Source: CAZSRX01 sp964609675 [NCBI: uncultured Bacteroidota bacterium] (lineage in GTDB: Bacteria; CLD3; SB21). From it: a stretch of 64,000 nt of DNA. The stretch lies in contig CAZSRX010000008.1 of NCBI GenBank assembly GCA_964609675.1, positions 29,196-93,195 of the forward strand, written 5' to 3'. The position numbers and the translations under genes are program-made. The notes beneath the pieces are model-generated. The model did not search any database and had not been told where the DNA came from. It worked only from the letters and a program-made list of their open reading frames with translations. The first letter of the stretch is position 1; every line of letters begins with the position of its first letter. Shown piece after piece: positions 28,041 through 37,978 of this stretch.

Positions 28041-28872
28041 CGTTGTCGAATACCTGATGACCGCGATGTCTCGCCGGCCGCTTCTGATGGGCATCCTGAA
28101 CGTCACGCCGGATTCATTTTCCGACGGTGGTCGTTTTCTGAAACGGGATGACGCTCTGCGGCAGGCCGAAAAACTTAAAAACGACGGCGCCGATATCCTC
28201 GACATCGGCGGGGAGTCCACACGGCCGGGCTCCGACCCTGTGAGTCTTCAGGAAGAAACCGACCGCGCGCTTCCGGTCGTCGAACGGGTCGTCCGTGATA
28301 TCGGTCTTCCCGTTTCGATTGATACTTATAAATCCGCCGTGGCGGCCGAGGCCGTCCGCGCCGGCGCCTGTCTGATCAACGACATCAGCGGCCTGACTTT
28401 CGATCCGGATATGGCCGCAACGGCCGCCCGCCTCAACGCCGGCCTGATTATCATGCACATCAAGGGCACGCCCAAGCACATGCAGGTAAACCCGCATTAC
28501 GACGACGTGGTCGGCGAGGTCTTCACGTTTCTTGAACAACAGTGCCGGCTGGCCGCCAACGCCGGCGTACAGTCCATCATCATTGATCCCGGATTGGGAT
28601 TCGGCAAACGGCTGGAGGATAATTATCTTTTACTGAAACATCTTCAGGCATTCCGCCGGCTCGGGCGGCCTGTAATGATCGGCTCTTCCCGTAAATCGTT
28701 TCTCGGAAAACCCTTTAACGCCGGCCCGGACGATCGGCTGGAAGGTACGATCGTCACAAATGTCTGGGCGGCCATGCAGGGCGCATCGGTACTTCGCCTG
28801 CATGACATTCTTCCCGTAAGGCGCGCGCTGGAAATTCTTAACCGGATAACCGCCGAAACCCATGCAGACTGA
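28030..28872 (+). CDS. folP: Dihydropteroate synthase
   Basis: 280 residues from ATG 28030 (AGGGAG lies 11 bases upstream); ATGs at 28057 and 28066 would give shorter forms that still keep the core beginning RPLLMGILNVTPDSFSDGG. Other marks: DIGGESTRPGSDPVS, NDISG, GLIIMHIKG, IIDPGLGFGKRLEDN and IGSSRKSFLG. It condenses 4-aminobenzoate with dihydropterin diphosphate in folate synthesis. Its neighbour on the 3' side is the diadenylate cyclase gene, overlapping by 11 bases, a pairing seen widely in FCB bacteria and others. Confidence 0.95.
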   Translation: MSNSVVEYLMTAMSRRPLLMGILNVTPDSFSDGGRFLKRDDALRQAEKLKNDGADILDIGGESTRPGSDPVSLQEETDRALPVVERVVRDIGLPVSIDTYKSAVAAEAVRAGACLINDISGLTFDPDMAATAARLNAGLIIMHIKGTPKHMQVNPHYDDVVGEVFTFLEQQCRLAANAGVQSIIIDPGLGFGKRLEDNYLLLKHLQAFRRLGRPVMIGSSRKSFLGKPFNAGPDDRLEGTIVTNVWAAMQGASVLRLHDILPVRRALEILNRITAETHAD

Positions 28873-29713
28873 ATTATTTAAAATATTTTTCATACCGGTC
28901 ACGTGGCTGGATATTCTGGACATTCTGGCCGTCACGCTGATTCTTTTCCGCGCGTATCTCATCATCCAGGGAACCACCGCTTCGCGCATGCTGATCGGAC
29001 TCATTATCATTTTGCTGCTGTCGTTCGCCGTGCAGGCGTTGAATATGCACGGGATGATGTGGCTGGTGGACCAGATCCGTACCGTCTGGGTTATCGCTTT
29101 CGTAATCATTTTCCAGCCCGAACTACGCCGAATCCTGACCTCGCTGGGGCAGGGCCGTTTCATTAAAACGATTATCAAAATCGGCGTGCCGCATTATATT
29201 GACGACGTGGTCAAAGCCTGCGAAATGCTGGCCAAGCGCCGCAACGGCGCCATCATTGTGCTGGCCCAGACGGCCGGTCTTAAAAACATTATCGAAACCG
29301 GCCTGCCCGTGCAGGGACGCGTGTCCCACCAGCTACTCCAATCCATCTTCAACCCGCGCTCACCGCTGCACGACGGCGCCGTGATTATCGACAACGAGCA
29401 AATTGAGGCCGCCAAATGCCTGCTGCCCCTTAGCCAAAATCCGTTTATCGAATCCTCACTTGGCACACGACACCGTGCCGCTGTCGGCGTTACAGAACAA
29501 TCCGACGCCGTCGCTATCGTCGTCTCGGAGGAAACCGGCAAAATCTCCACCGCGTTTAAAGGCGTGCTGCACCGCAATCTCACCGCCAGTGAACTCCGCC
29601 AGCACCTGATAGACATCATGAGCCAGTCTAAAACACGTAAATGGCTCCGACGACACCGCCGAAAAACCGACCGCAAGGATTTTTCAGGACTCGAACCCAA
29701 TCAAACTAAATAA
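28862..29713 (+). CDS. cdaA: Diadenylate cyclase CdaA
   Basis: 283 residues. Three N-terminal hydrophobic helices (LDILDILAVTLILFRAYLIIQG, MLIGLIIILLLSFAVQAL, IRTVWVIAFVIIFQPELRRI) are followed by the DAC domain with NGAIIVL, the DGA motif in LHDGAVIIDN and the RHR motif in LGTRHRAAVGVTEQSDA. Those motifs bind ATP and join two molecules to c-di-AMP. The arrangement (3 TM then DAC) is CdaA rather than DisA. Last gene of the batB-to-cdaA run. c-di-AMP commonly regulates potassium uptake and turgor; targets here are not visible. Confidence 0.95.
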   Translation: MQTELFKIFFIPVTWLDILDILAVTLILFRAYLIIQGTTASRMLIGLIIILLLSFAVQALNMHGMMWLVDQIRTVWVIAFVIIFQPELRRILTSLGQGRFIKTIIKIGVPHYIDDVVKACEMLAKRRNGAIIVLAQTAGLKNIIETGLPVQGRVSHQLLQSIFNPRSPLHDGAVIIDNEQIEAAKCLLPLSQNPFIESSLGTRHRAAVGVTEQSDAVAIVVSEETGKISTAFKGVLHRNLTASELRQHLIDIMSQSKTRKWLRRHRRKTDRKDFSGLEPNQTK

Positions 29714-29767
29714 GACCATTCGACGGCCTCATCTGTACAATATTAAATGAATCGCACAGGAAAGTCT

Positions 29768-32700
29768 ATGTATCCGACCAAACCAACCGGAATCATCATA
29801 TTTATCGCATGCGTCATCGGTCTGACCGGTAACCTCTTAACCGCCCAAAACGGCGAAACGGTAAAATCAAAAAACGATTATATCTCGCTGAAATCTGTAA
29901 AACCGGGCGAGTATATTTATGAACTGCAATTCCCCGATCCCCAGTTTGAAACGGTGTCGGTAAACGGTAAAACTTTTCATAAAATCAGCGCGCCTTTTTT
30001 TGAATCGATCACGCAACCCGGAGCGCCGGAACTGCCTAAGTTAACGTATTTGCTGGAACTGCCTGAAGGAAACCCTTCCGTATCGGTAATACAAAGCGCA
30101 TCCAAACGTAGCCGTGTTCATACTATCCTCCCGCACAGGGACCACGCCGCGATGGTTGCGCTATCGGAAAGCAGTTTTTCGGACGCTTCGACCACGGACT
30201 GGAAGCGGCAAAATGAATGGATGCCTGCAAATTCCGTACACCTGCAGTTTCTCGGGCATTTCAGGGAAATTCCAATGTATCGGCTGGATATTTATCCTTA
30301 CCGTTATCATGCTGTTAAGAAAGAACTGGAAGCGCTGCGTACGATGAGCATCCGCATTGTCTATCCGTCGAATAAAAAAGTGGCCATCACGGAACCGATT
30401 TCGGGTGATCTGCAGGCCCTGCTGAAAACTCAGATCATTAACTGGGAATCCGCAGGAAAAAACCGTATATGGCAGTCCAAAAAAAACCTGTATAAGGAAA
30501 ACCTGCAGGCAAATTATCTGGGCAGCACCTACATCAAAATTACTCTCAATAAAGACGGCCTGTATAAAATTACCTACGATGACTTAAAACGGCTGATGCC
30601 TTTCAAATCTATTGATCCACGGTCTTTCCGTCTTATCTGTCAGGGACGGGAGGTACCGATATATTTCAAAGGCGAAGCCGACGGCGTTTTTTCAAATGGA
30701 GACTATTTTGAATTCTTCGGAGAACAATACCGTTCCAAATTTCATCCGTATTTAAAGGATATTCCATCCTTCAGCGGACATTATTATGATTTGTGGAGCG
30801 ATGAGAATGTGTATTTCCTAACCTGGGATGGACCTCTGGGACAGCGGCTGATAGAGGAGAACGCCGGTCTGCGTCAGGACACCAATCTCCTGCGCCCGCC
30901 TTTTTACACCGTCACGAGGCATTTCGAGGACGACCGCGTACGGTCGGACCAGCTTAAAAATATTAACCTGATCCAGCCGGCGGTTGTTGAAGACATCTGG
31001 ACGTTTGATGACGGCGTTTCATACATCGCCGGCGGTTCTAACGCCCAGTCCACGAGGGAGTACAAGTTTAACATCGAAAATCCCGATAATCTTTTTCAGC
31101 GCGTGGACACCCTCGTGATCAACTTTCAGGGCATCAGTACCGGTTTACATTATATACAGGTATTCGTGAACGATGTGCTGTTGACGCCTACGGCCATGAC
31201 CTGGTCCGGCGCGAAAAAATTTCAAGCCGCCTTGCCGGTATTCCCGGGCAGCGGCCGCCTGCGACACGGCGAAAACACGCTGCGCATCTTTACGCCGGCC
31301 AACGCGGAACGCAACCTGGACATCATCGCCCTGAACTGGTTTGACGTTACCTACAAACGCAAGTACACGGCGTCGGACAGCACGTACATTCTTTTTACAG
31401 GCGGCGATACGTATCAATCCGGTTATGTCCACCAGATTGAAGTCAGCGGCTTCCGAACCCCGGCCATCAGTCTTTATAAAAAAGGCATCAGCAAAATGGT
31501 CAGCTGGGACGTTGATTCCAATTCATTCGACGGGAGTTATAAAATCACCTTTCAGGACGCCATCTTCTTCCCCGAAACCGAATATATCGCCGTAACGGAA
31601 GAAGCCAAAATGAAACCGAAATCCCTCACATTGGATACGTTGCGGGATCTCCGTCAGGGCAGTCATAATGCGCGATATCTGATCATTACACCGAAGATTT
31701 TCCGGAACAGCATTCAGCGGCTGGAAAACTATCGCAGAAACAGGGGTTATACGGTTGAAACCGTCCTCGCGGAGGATATTTATGACCAGTTTAATGCCGG
31801 CATAAAAAGTCCGTACGCTATTCGCGATTTTCTGCGTTTCGCGGCTCAATCCCCCGCCTGGCAAGGCACGCAGGGCTCGCCGCTCTATGTGGTTCTGATT
31901 GGCGATGCCTCCTATAATTCCAAGCGCAGTAAAAACGATTTCCTGCCGGTGCAATCCATCCAGACGCTTTCTTACGGCCCTGCTGGAAGCGATCACTGGT
32001 ACGCGACGCTGGACGACGACATCATCGCCGATCTGTTTATCGGTCGGATTTCCGTCACCACGAATACCGAACTGGACAATGTTATAGACAAAATTATCAC
32101 CTATGAACAATCGGCGTATCCGGGCGATTGGAAGAACCGCGTCTGTTTTATCGGCGGCCAGCGTGAAACCCGCGGTCAGGGATCCAACAGCGAAATCCCG
32201 TATGACGTATTCCGCTATCAGAGTTCCAGGATTATTAACAATCGTCTGCCGCAGCGATTCTCGGCGGACCGTATCTATGCCTATCCGCTGAACGACCAGT
32301 TTTTCGGCGGCGCCAATGCAGTTATGAATGCGTTTAATACCGGCAAACTGCTTATGGCTTATCTGGGCCATGGGGGCGGCGGTATTTGGGGCGATCTGGA
32401 CGCGCTCACGGGTAAGCCGCTTCTCAGCAATGATCAGGCGCTCGCGCTGACACCCACAAACGGTCCGTGGCCATTGGTCCTCAGTATGACCTGTTTTGTG
32501 GGCTCCTTCGAAGAAGACAGCCGCGTGGCCCTCGGCGAACTTCTGGTAAAAACCCCAAACCGCGGCGCCATCGGCGTGTATGCCGCCAGCGGCGTGGGCT
32601 GGATTATCGGCGACTACCAGTTGCTCGACCAAACGATACAGCCCATGCTGGAACAGGCCTCTACGGCCGGCGAAGCGTTGATACTGGGAAAGCTGAATTA

Positions 32701-34963
32701 TATCATCCTGAAGGGCGCGGACGATTTTCAGGCGGGCGGCGATTTCGGAAGCACTCTGGAACAGGCCTATATCGCGCCCAGTATGGTTTATCAGTTTAAC
32801 TTTCTCGGCGATCCGGCCCTGCGGCTCAAAGTCCCTGAAAATAAAACCTTAAATTTATCCAATTATAGCCCGGTCAAAACCGACACCGTGCTAATCACCG
32901 GCAGCGCGGGCTTTTCCGCGGGCACAGCCAAACTTGAAGTGTATCAGTATAAGCCCGTTAGAGACTCGGTAACCAACGGCGCTAATATCGCGTCTCTGGT
33001 TACGATTTATTCGACTACGTTCACAATCACAGGCAATGATTACAGCGTCGCGCTGAACCTTAGCGCTATACCGGATACGCTGCTGGATGACGGATTTGCC
33101 GGCGTCCGGATTTACGGCGAATCATCCGACGGCACCCGGACATTCAGCGCTTCGGCTGATTTTGCCGTCAACGCAACGTACATATCGGATATCCAAACCA
33201 TTCCGGCCGTAATCACCTCAACCGATACGATACGATTTCGCTGCCGTGCCAATGACCCACAGGGCGTGGATCATGTAGTTGCACTCTATGAGCGCCTCGG
33301 CGTGATTAACCAGACCGGCCTCATGGATACGCTGTATCCCGCCGACAATCAGTATTATGAAAGCCGCGGTATCGGTCCCTGGTCGGAAAAAGATGAACTG
33401 CGTTTCCATATCAAAGTTAAGGATACAACCGGCGATTCCACCGTCACCGCCCGGTATTCCAATACCGTACGCGCCGGTATTGATCTGTCGCTCGGCGCCA
33501 TCGATAACCCGGGTAACCCGCTGACCGACCGTATTTTCCTGAGCGGCGACAGCGTGGCCCGTATAATGGCGGTGATTGAAAACAACGGTTACCTGCCCGT
33601 AAACGACGTCCCGGTAAAGTTTTACAGGAACCATCCTCAGCTTGGCGGCATTTTGATCGGCGAAACCACAACCTCTATCGCCGGAACCATTCCCAATTCC
33701 GGTAAGACGGCTCGGGATACGGTTGCCATACCGGCCGCGCTGGAAAACGGTTCACACAATATTTATGTGTGGGTAGATTCCGCTCAAAGCGTTAATGACG
33801 TTAACCGGACCAACAATCTCGGTTACCGTACTCTGTCGCTGAATATTTTTAACGTCACGCCGGCGCTGGGCACAACCCTTTCCGGAATAAAAAATGATAC
33901 GGTTTTTGTGGATGAACGTTTTGCGTTGTGCCTGCCGCCTGCCTCGGTCACACAACCCGCCACAATCGCGTTGACGCCCTTTACGAATGTCCGTTTAGTG
34001 AACCAACCGGATTTGGAATTGGCGATCCTGAAAAACGCTTCCGCGCCGGCCGCTTACCGTATAGACTTCAGCCGCTGGTCGGATGTAACCGCGCTCGGAA
34101 AGACTATGCTCGTTTATTTTAACTACGACACCACCCGATATCCCTCCGCGCTGGGCTATAAGGACTCGCTGGGCGTCTATCGATGGGATTCCGGCAATCA
34201 GCGGTGGCGTTTAATCGGTTACGATATCGGAAACATACCGGGCCGTGTAACGGTTCCACTCACCCGGCCTGAAGACTTCGGCGATCTGACGCTGATGATC
34301 AACCGCGACCGTACAGGTCCGGTCATCGAACCGAACATCGAAGGGCAGTATTTTTCTCAAGGCGCTATTGTTCCTAAGAATCCTAAAATCTCAGCCGTCA
34401 TTTACGACCGCAACGGCGTAAGTCTGCTCAAGAGTAATTATTCCGTTTTCATCGATCAGCAACCGGCCGCCGCAAGCCATCTGATTTTGCCGGACTCCTC
34501 GCTGAACAGCAACACGGTTACGCTGATCTTAAGCCTTCCGCAAACATTCACTGCCGGCGAACATGTAATTACTTTTCAGGCGGCGGATGTAAACGGCAAC
34601 CATAGCGCCATAACGGAATTACGATTCAACGTCATTACCCAATTCAGCCTTAAAGTTATGGGTAATTTCCCGAATCCTTTTTCCAATACCACGACGCTGG
34701 CGTTTCGCGTCGAAGCGCCCGAGACGCTCGATAAACTGGAAGTGGCCATATATAGCGTTTCCGGACGTAAAATCCGTTCCATAACCTCCGACGATCCGGT
34801 TCAGGGCCCGCCGTTGAACGCCATCGGCTATCATGAAGTCATCTGGGACGCCACGGACGACCACGGACACAACGTAGCTAACGGCATTTACTTTTACAGG
34901 ATTAAAGGTCGTCTCAACGGTAAAACGGTTGAAAAACGCGGTAAAATAGCTTATTTTAGGTAA
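29768..34963 (+). CDS. porU: PorU-like C25-family protease of the type IX secretion system, with its own C-terminal sorting domain
   Basis: 1,731 residues from ATG 29768, where AGGAAAG is 6 bases away; ATG 29747 is an alternative. Signal peptide GIIIFIACVIGLTGNLLTAQ at the start. Beta-rich N-terminal region (about 30-560), then a gingipain-type (C25) domain with the catalytic His in YLGHGGGGIWGD (His-868) and Cys in SMTCFVGSFEEDS (Cys-909). Residues ~1,020-1,640 are several Ig-like beta domains, and the C terminus is a Por-type sorting domain (NFPNPFSNTTTL ... KIAYFR). PorU is the T9SS sortase that removes sorting domains from cargo and attaches them to anchor lipopolysaccharide; P. gingivalis PorU is about 1,160 residues. 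The PorV-type gene 3 bases downstream reinforces the call. An ordinary C25 cargo protease cannot be excluded. Confidence 0.8.
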   Translation: MYPTKPTGIIIFIACVIGLTGNLLTAQNGETVKSKNDYISLKSVKPGEYIYELQFPDPQFETVSVNGKTFHKISAPFFESITQPGAPELPKLTYLLELPEGNPSVSVIQSASKRSRVHTILPHRDHAAMVALSESSFSDASTTDWKRQNEWMPANSVHLQFLGHFREIPMYRLDIYPYRYHAVKKELEALRTMSIRIVYPSNKKVAITEPISGDLQALLKTQIINWESAGKNRIWQSKKNLYKENLQANYLGSTYIKITLNKDGLYKITYDDLKRLMPFKSIDPRSFRLICQGREVPIYFKGEADGVFSNGDYFEFFGEQYRSKFHPYLKDIPSFSGHYYDLWSDENVYFLTWDGPLGQRLIEENAGLRQDTNLLRPPFYTVTRHFEDDRVRSDQLKNINLIQPAVVEDIWTFDDGVSYIAGGSNAQSTREYKFNIENPDNLFQRVDTLVINFQGISTGLHYIQVFVNDVLLTPTAMTWSGAKKFQAALPVFPGSGRLRHGENTLRIFTPANAERNLDIIALNWFDVTYKRKYTASDSTYILFTGGDTYQSGYVHQIEVSGFRTPAISLYKKGISKMVSWDVDSNSFDGSYKITFQDAIFFPETEYIAVTEEAKMKPKSLTLDTLRDLRQGSHNARYLIITPKIFRNSIQRLENYRRNRGYTVETVLAEDIYDQFNAGIKSPYAIRDFLRFAAQSPAWQGTQGSPLYVVLIGDASYNSKRSKNDFLPVQSIQTLSYGPAGSDHWYATLDDDIIADLFIGRISVTTNTELDNVIDKIITYEQSAYPGDWKNRVCFIGGQRETRGQGSNSEIPYDVFRYQSSRIINNRLPQRFSADRIYAYPLNDQFFGGANAVMNAFNTGKLLMAYLGHGGGGIWGDLDALTGKPLLSNDQALALTPTNGPWPLVLSMTCFVGSFEEDSRVALGELLVKTPNRGAIGVYAASGVGWIIGDYQLLDQTIQPMLEQASTAGEALILGKLNYIILKGADDFQAGGDFGSTLEQAYIAPSMVYQFNFLGDPALRLKVPENKTLNLSNYSPVKTDTVLITGSAGFSAGTAKLEVYQYKPVRDSVTNGANIASLVTIYSTTFTITGNDYSVALNLSAIPDTLLDDGFAGVRIYGESSDGTRTFSASADFAVNATYISDIQTIPAVITSTDTIRFRCRANDPQGVDHVVALYERLGVINQTGLMDTLYPADNQYYESRGIGPWSEKDELRFHIKVKDTTGDSTVTARYSNTVRAGIDLSLGAIDNPGNPLTDRIFLSGDSVARIMAVIENNGYLPVNDVPVKFYRNHPQLGGILIGETTTSIAGTIPNSGKTARDTVAIPAALENGSHNIYVWVDSAQSVNDVNRTNNLGYRTLSLNIFNVTPALGTTLSGIKNDTVFVDERFALCLPPASVTQPATIALTPFTNVRLVNQPDLELAILKNASAPAAYRIDFSRWSDVTALGKTMLVYFNYDTTRYPSALGYKDSLGVYRWDSGNQRWRLIGYDIGNIPGRVTVPLTRPEDFGDLTLMINRDRTGPVIEPNIEGQYFSQGAIVPKNPKISAVIYDRNGVSLLKSNYSVFIDQQPAAASHLILPDSSLNSNTVTLILSLPQTFTAGEHVITFQAADVNGNHSAITELRFNVITQFSLKVMGNFPNPFSNTTTLAFRVEAPETLDKLEVAIYSVSGRKIRSITSDDPVQGPPLNAIGYHEVIWDATDDHGHNVANGIYFYRIKGRLNGKTVEKRGKIAYFR

Positions 34964-34966
34964 CGT

Positions 34967-36046
34967 ATGATAACCATCCGACAAATACTTTTCATATCCG
35001 TCGTCCTTCCGGCGGTGTTTTTTTCATCCTTACAGGCCGGCTCGGGCGATCGCTGGTACACTAACGCTTTTCTCGAAATTCCGTTAGGCGCCCGCGCGAC
35101 AGGCCTTGGCGGCGCTTATGCCGGTGTGGCTAACGACGGCACCGCCTTCTTCTGGAATCCGGCGGGCATCACGCTCCTGCACAAACGGGAAATCAGTATG
35201 ATGTATGCCGACCAGTTCGACGGATTCGGCCAGTATCATTTCATCAATTATTCCCATAAATTGTCGGAAACGTACGGATTCTCGGTCAGTTGGATCCGTT
35301 ACAGCGTCGGCAGCATCGCGGAATATAAGAAACTCGTGGACAATGTTTACGCCCGCAGCCAGCCGGATTACGACTTCAGCCAATACAGTCTCGGCCACTT
35401 TGACTACGCCGATAATGCATTTTTCTTTTCCTTCGCCCGTATGAATAAGTTTTATCTGAACATGGGATGGCTGTACAGCGATTTTCCCGTTCAAATCCCT
35501 GTCGGCGTAAATTTTAAAATCCTCAAGGGCGGAACCAGCGGGATTTCGGGAGAGAATGAAACCGTACTGAGCGACGCGAAAAAATTTGGTATCGGCGTCG
35601 ATCTCGGCGCTATGCTGATGTTTGGCGTCAATGATCTGCTCGAAGCCCCGTATCTCGGTGATTTCGCGGCAGGAATCAACCTCCAGGACCTAACCACGAC
35701 CGGCGTGACCTACAATTCGGCCTCATCCATCAGCCGTCAGCAACAGGTCAAACCGCGCGATGTAGCTCCGCTGAACGTCAAATTCGGCCTGTCTTATATT
35801 CAGCCGATCGATGAACTGGAAAGCAATGTCCTGATTGCTTACGAGCATAACAACCGCTATGGCGCCACCAGTCACTACGGCCTGGAATATGATTACAAAC
35901 GGATGATACAGATTCGGCTGGGATATAATCATGATAAAATCACTTATGGCGCCGGCCTTTCCGTATGGCAGTTCCAGATCGACTACGCCATTATCAGCCA
36001 TGACCTGGGCTACACGCACCGTGTCAGCGCGGCTTATAAATTTTAA
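34967..36046 (+). CDS. porV: PorV/PorQ-family outer-membrane beta-barrel protein
   Basis: 359 residues. Signal peptide (about 1-25), then the PorV/PorQ N-terminal hallmark, FLEIPLGARATGLGGAYAGVANDGTAFFWNPAGITLL, followed by beta strands of a FadL-like 14-strand barrel to the C-terminal Phe (HRVSAAYKF). PorV shuttles sorting-domain proteins from the translocon to PorU; its gene lies directly after the PorU-like gene, as in many T9SS bacteria. The ATG follows the previous stop by 3 bases. Lower certainty over PorV versus PorQ. Confidence 0.85.
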   Translation: MITIRQILFISVVLPAVFFSSLQAGSGDRWYTNAFLEIPLGARATGLGGAYAGVANDGTAFFWNPAGITLLHKREISMMYADQFDGFGQYHFINYSHKLSETYGFSVSWIRYSVGSIAEYKKLVDNVYARSQPDYDFSQYSLGHFDYADNAFFFSFARMNKFYLNMGWLYSDFPVQIPVGVNFKILKGGTSGISGENETVLSDAKKFGIGVDLGAMLMFGVNDLLEAPYLGDFAAGINLQDLTTTGVTYNSASSISRQQQVKPRDVAPLNVKFGLSYIQPIDELESNVLIAYEHNNRYGATSHYGLEYDYKRMIQIRLGYNHDKITYGAGLSVWQFQIDYAIISHDLGYTHRVSAAYKF

Positions 36047-36057
36047 CGGATATTAAA

Positions 36058-36924
36058 ATGAAAAAAAATTATTCCTATCTGTTCTATCTCCTTCTGACTG
36101 GATTGGTTACGTTCTTAAACAGCTGTCCGGAAGAGGTTAATCCCGAATTTGACCCGCCCGGACCGGTTCGTATCCTACCCAATAACGGCGATACAACCAT
36201 ATCCGAATCAGGCCTGCGCACCACGCTGGGTTCATCCGGGATTATCGTCGAATGGGAGAAACTGCAGACGACCGACAATGTTATCAAAGAATACCGCATT
36301 TTCAGGTCCAAAGGCATCGACAGCGCTTTTAAACAAATCGGTTCTGTTTTAAGTACTGAGGATCCGGTCTTTCTGGATATGACCGCTTCGAGAGATACTA
36401 CTTATTATTACTATGTCACAGCCGTCGATACGCGTAACCGAACCAGTGATACCTCTTTATATTTCAGGCCGGACAGCGTCTCGATTTATATTCGTTTTAT
36501 AACGCTTGAACAGCCCGCATCCGGCATACAGCCGCCGTTCTACCCCATGGATACAACCAGTACCAAACCTCTTTTTAAGTGGTGTTACCCCAAATTACCG
36601 ACCCCTTTCAAATGCGTGTTGCATATTGCCAATTCAGGACTTCAGACAATCTGGATCGCTCAAAAACCCGCAGGCGTTTTTGAAACCTGCGGCGAAGGCG
36701 CGCCGGTGGAATATATCACGTACCACCATCTATCCTATCTGACCAATGACAGCCTGCGTTGTTCCAATCCCGGCGCTGTAGTTGTGAATTACTCCCATCC
36801 GATATGGGCGCAAACGTCCCGTTTGGCAAAAGGCAATTATTACTGGCGGCTGAGCTGTTACTGGCCGGACGGCAACCGTGAATCTCGAACTAATTGGATC
36901 GCATTCTCCATCACCAGGGATTGA
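36058..36924 (+). CDS. Lipoprotein with a fibronectin-III-like domain
   Basis: 288 residues. Lipoprotein signal: hydrophobic segment YLFYLLLTGLVTFL followed by the lipobox LNSC (Cys at about 23). Residues ~60-140 read as an FN3 domain (VEWEKLQTTDNVIKEYRIFRSKG and DTTYYYYVTAVDTRN). The C-terminal half contains two more beta segments ending in GNYYWRLSCYWPDGN. A periplasmic or outer-membrane lipoprotein; it could be a T9SS accessory since it follows porV by 11 bases, but no known T9SS lipoprotein is recognised. Confidence 0.75.
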   Translation: MKKNYSYLFYLLLTGLVTFLNSCPEEVNPEFDPPGPVRILPNNGDTTISESGLRTTLGSSGIIVEWEKLQTTDNVIKEYRIFRSKGIDSAFKQIGSVLSTEDPVFLDMTASRDTTYYYYVTAVDTRNRTSDTSLYFRPDSVSIYIRFITLEQPASGIQPPFYPMDTTSTKPLFKWCYPKLPTPFKCVLHIANSGLQTIWIAQKPAGVFETCGEGAPVEYITYHHLSYLTNDSLRCSNPGAVVVNYSHPIWAQTSRLAKGNYYWRLSCYWPDGNRESRTNWIAFSITRD

Positions 36925-36960
36925 ATCCATCATCATTTATCATAAAATCCGGAGTATCTT

Positions 36961-37938
36961 ATGAATATTGTCGAATCCATCCGTCTGAAAGCCAAAGAAA
37001 AAAAACGCCGTATTGTCTTACCCGAAGGCGAGGAAGACCGTACCTTGCAAGCTATGAAGATTATACTCAATGAAGAACTGGCCAAACCGACGCTTCTCGG
37101 TGACGCTGATAAAATACGGGCGCGCGCCAGGGAACTGAATATCGAAATCCCATCTTCCGTTGCAATCTTGGATCCAAAAAAATCCGACAAGGTTTCCGAT
37201 TACGCGAGCGAATTATTTAACCTGCGTAAGGCTAAAGGCATGACGTATGAAGAAGCCAAATCGCTGATGCAGACCATCCTCTATTACGGCGCGATGATGG
37301 TACGCCGCGGTGAAGTGGACGGCATGGTTGGCGGTGCGGTCGCTACTACTGCCGATGTTATGCGGGCGGCTATTTACTGCGTGGGCACGGCGCCGGGCAT
37401 TAAAACGGTTTCCAGCATGTTCCTCATGGTGTTGCCGGACGGTCGCTCGGTCACATTCGCCGACTGCGCGGTGAACCCTTATCCGGACGAAAACCAGCTG
37501 GCCGATATCGCCATCGCTTCTGCGGACACGCACAGGCAGCTCACCGGCGAAGAGCCGGTTATGGCGATGCTGTCGTTTTCCACCAAAGGCAGCGCCAAGC
37601 ACGACGCCGTCACCAAAGTGGTCAATGCGTTGAATATTGTTAAACAAAAACGTCCCGACCTCAAAGCCGACGGCGAAATGCAGTTCGACGCCGCATTCGT
37701 AGAAGCCATCGGCAAACGGAAAGCTCCGGATAGCCCCGTCGCCGGAAAAGCCAATGTGTTTATTTTCCCGAATCTGGACGCCGGTAATATCGGCTACAAA
37801 ATCACCGAACGCATCGGTAAAGCGCAGGCCGTCGGTCCCGTTATTCAAGGACTGGCCAAACCTATCAATGATCTCTCGCGCGGCTGCAGCGCCGAGGACA
37901 TCGCCAACGTCACCGCGATTTGTTCCCTGAAGGCATAA
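36961..37938 (+). CDS. pta: Phosphate acetyltransferase
   Basis: 325 residues, the short single-domain form (no DRTGG/BioD-like N-terminal domain). Marks of the PTA/PTB fold: RIVLPEGEEDRTLQAM at the N terminus, MVGGAVATTADVMRAA, and a C-terminal block with VAGKANVFIFPNLDAGNIGYKITERIGKAQAVGPVIQGLAKPINDLSRGCS. It interconverts acetyl-CoA and acetyl-phosphate. An acetate kinase gene is not visible in this window. CGGAG lies 8 bases before the ATG. A hairpin terminator follows the stop. Confidence 0.95.
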   Translation: MNIVESIRLKAKEKKRRIVLPEGEEDRTLQAMKIILNEELAKPTLLGDADKIRARARELNIEIPSSVAILDPKKSDKVSDYASELFNLRKAKGMTYEEAKSLMQTILYYGAMMVRRGEVDGMVGGAVATTADVMRAAIYCVGTAPGIKTVSSMFLMVLPDGRSVTFADCAVNPYPDENQLADIAIASADTHRQLTGEEPVMAMLSFSTKGSAKHDAVTKVVNALNIVKQKRPDLKADGEMQFDAAFVEAIGKRKAPDSPVAGKANVFIFPNLDAGNIGYKITERIGKAQAVGPVIQGLAKPINDLSRGCSAEDIANVTAICSLKA

Positions 37939-37945
37939 AACTATA

Positions 37946-37978
37946 AAGTCCCGACCACACCGTCGGGACTTTTTTTTT
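37946..37978. terminator. Bidirectional terminator between pta and dxs
   Basis: Perfect 10-bp stem, AAGTCCCGAC (37946-37955) with GTCGGGACTT (37962-37971), 6-base loop, T-run to 37978 on the plus strand. On the minus strand the stem is followed by TTTATAGTTTT, so it can also end dxs, whose TAA stop (37979-37977) lies inside the T-run. Confidence 0.92.
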
